Shown here piece by piece: positions 4,806 through 5,308 of a stretch of 5,308 bases of DNA. How positions within the stretch are numbered: the first letter of the stretch is position 1; each line of letters starts with the position of its first letter. The notes under the pieces were generated by a model. That model was given only the letters and a program-made list of their open reading frames with translations, ran no database searches and was not told where the DNA came from. A program made the translations under genes and the position numbers. The stretch lies in the NCBI GenBank assembly GCA_003649915.1, contig QMTG01000079.1, positions 1 through 5,308 of the forward strand. The letters run 5' to 3'. Source of the stretch: Thermoplasmata archaeon (lineage in GTDB: Archaea > Thermoplasmatota > Thermoplasmata > B31-G17).

Positions 4806-5308
4806 TTAACTACCCTTGGGAATAATGTAATATGAAGTTTTGGTGTTGTTAGGAAGAGAGGAATTACCAGTACGGAGGGGAAATCTATATCACCAAAAGC
4901 ACCTATTACGCTTTTCTGGATATTTCCACTCAGCATATCCATTATTTTTCCTATTTCATCATTGTTCAACTCTTTATAAATACTGTGTATAAACAAGTCC
5001 CTTTTCAACTCCCCACCAACATCCCTTTTCCATAGTTTATCGTACTCCCTCATAGCCCTCATGTCCTCTTCCTCAAGAGATTTTATAATTGCCCTACCGC
5101 AGTGCTCTGCACACCTCATTGCCATGTATATCCCTCCACCACTCGTTGCCTTCACCTGCGCTGCCGCATCGCCCACTATAAGAGCCCCAGGTACGCTTGT
5201 TTTATTCAGAAAGCCCAACGGTATAACTCCTGCTCCCATTTCTATTTCCTTCAAGTTTTTGAAATTATTCAGGTACTTTTTTTTCATAATTTTATAGACT
5301 TCATACGC
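4787..5308 (-). CDS. Geranylgeranyl reductase family FAD-dependent oxidoreductase, C-terminal part (5' end outside the window)
   Basis: The reading frame is open to the right edge, so 173 C-terminal residues are visible and the N-terminal dinucleotide-binding domain lies outside. Counting from the edge, GAGVIPLG (25-32) and the flavin-binding block IVGDAAAQVKATSGGGI (44-60) are diagnostic of the geranylgeranyl reductase group of p-hydroxybenzoate-hydroxylase-fold flavoproteins. The tail GDIDFPS (139-145) followed by a hydrophobic stretch also fits. In archaea these enzymes reduce the double bonds of digeranylgeranylglycerol phospholipids, or of quinone and other prenyl side chains; paralogues exist and the exact substrate cannot be fixed from this portion. 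The internal ATG at 5287 is not the start, because homology begins upstream of it. The gene converges on the zinc-ribbon gene and overlaps it by 19 bases. Confidence 0.88.
   Translation of the reverse strand, partial: AYEVYKIMKKKYLNNFKNLKEIEMGAGVIPLGFLNKTSVPGALIVGDAAAQVKATSGGGIYMAMRCAEHCGRAIIKSLEEEDMRAMREYDKLWKRDVGGELKRDLFIHSIYKELNNDEIGKIMDMLSGNIQKSVIGAFGDIDFPSVLVIPLFLTTPKLHITLFPRVVNYFSQS

Noticed and set aside
5125..5175. Ala in place of the Pro often found in the GDAA...P..GGGI flavin motif of the reductase
   Set aside because: As I recall, KAT-type variants of this motif occur in other archaeal members of the family, so it is not evidence of lost activity.
5285..5287. ATG as the start of the reductase-family gene
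   Set aside because: The frame continues without a stop to the window edge, and the visible protein lacks the N-terminal FAD-binding domain, so this methionine is internal.

Overview
The window reads as chromosomal DNA from an archaeon. The evidence is a phenylalanyl-tRNA synthetase beta subunit of archaeal length and architecture, a geranylgeranyl-reductase-family flavoprotein of the kind that saturates isoprenoid lipids, TATA-like boxes about 25 bases ahead of inferred transcription starts, and Shine-Dalgarno sites matching an archaeal 16S tail. The CPxC zinc-ribbon plus helical-repeat protein, the frequent AGA/AGG arginine codons and the AT-rich spacers would suit a thermophilic euryarchaeote, possibly of the Thermoplasmata/Aciduliprofundum type. 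That placement is an impression, not a demonstration.

Layout. Bases 20-1549 hold a two-gene plus-strand unit: a 67-residue ribbon-helix-helix-like protein and, six bases later, a 439-residue type I phosphodiesterase/nucleotide pyrophosphatase of the alkaline phosphatase superfamily. Facing it is a minus-strand gene (1579-2208) for a six-helix acetate/succinate transporter of the GPR1/FUN34/YaaH family, strikingly similar to bacterial SatP. A 206-base spacer follows (2209-2414). It holds a possible transporter promoter and a C/G-rich element with a perfect 11-bp inverted repeat and a T-tract. Next is pheT on the minus strand (2415-4061), without an adjacent pheS. A 132-base divergent spacer (4062-4193) carries promoters in both directions and a perfect 7+1+7 palindrome between them. 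The last two genes are convergent and overlap by 19 bases: a plus-strand zinc-ribbon/helical-repeat protein (4194-4805) and the C-terminal part of a minus-strand geranylgeranyl reductase-family protein that runs off the right edge.

How the genes relate. Only the small protein and the phosphodiesterase form a clear functional pair, from their tight coupling and a C-terminal LRALGYL-type tail in the small protein that recalls the tails of sulfatase-type enzymes. The other genes look like independent transcription units for translation, acetate transport and membrane-lipid or quinone reduction. I see no tRNA or rRNA gene, CRISPR array, insertion sequence or defence system. The best leads are the small protein/phosphodiesterase pair, the structured element downstream of pheT, and the palindrome between the divergent promoters.
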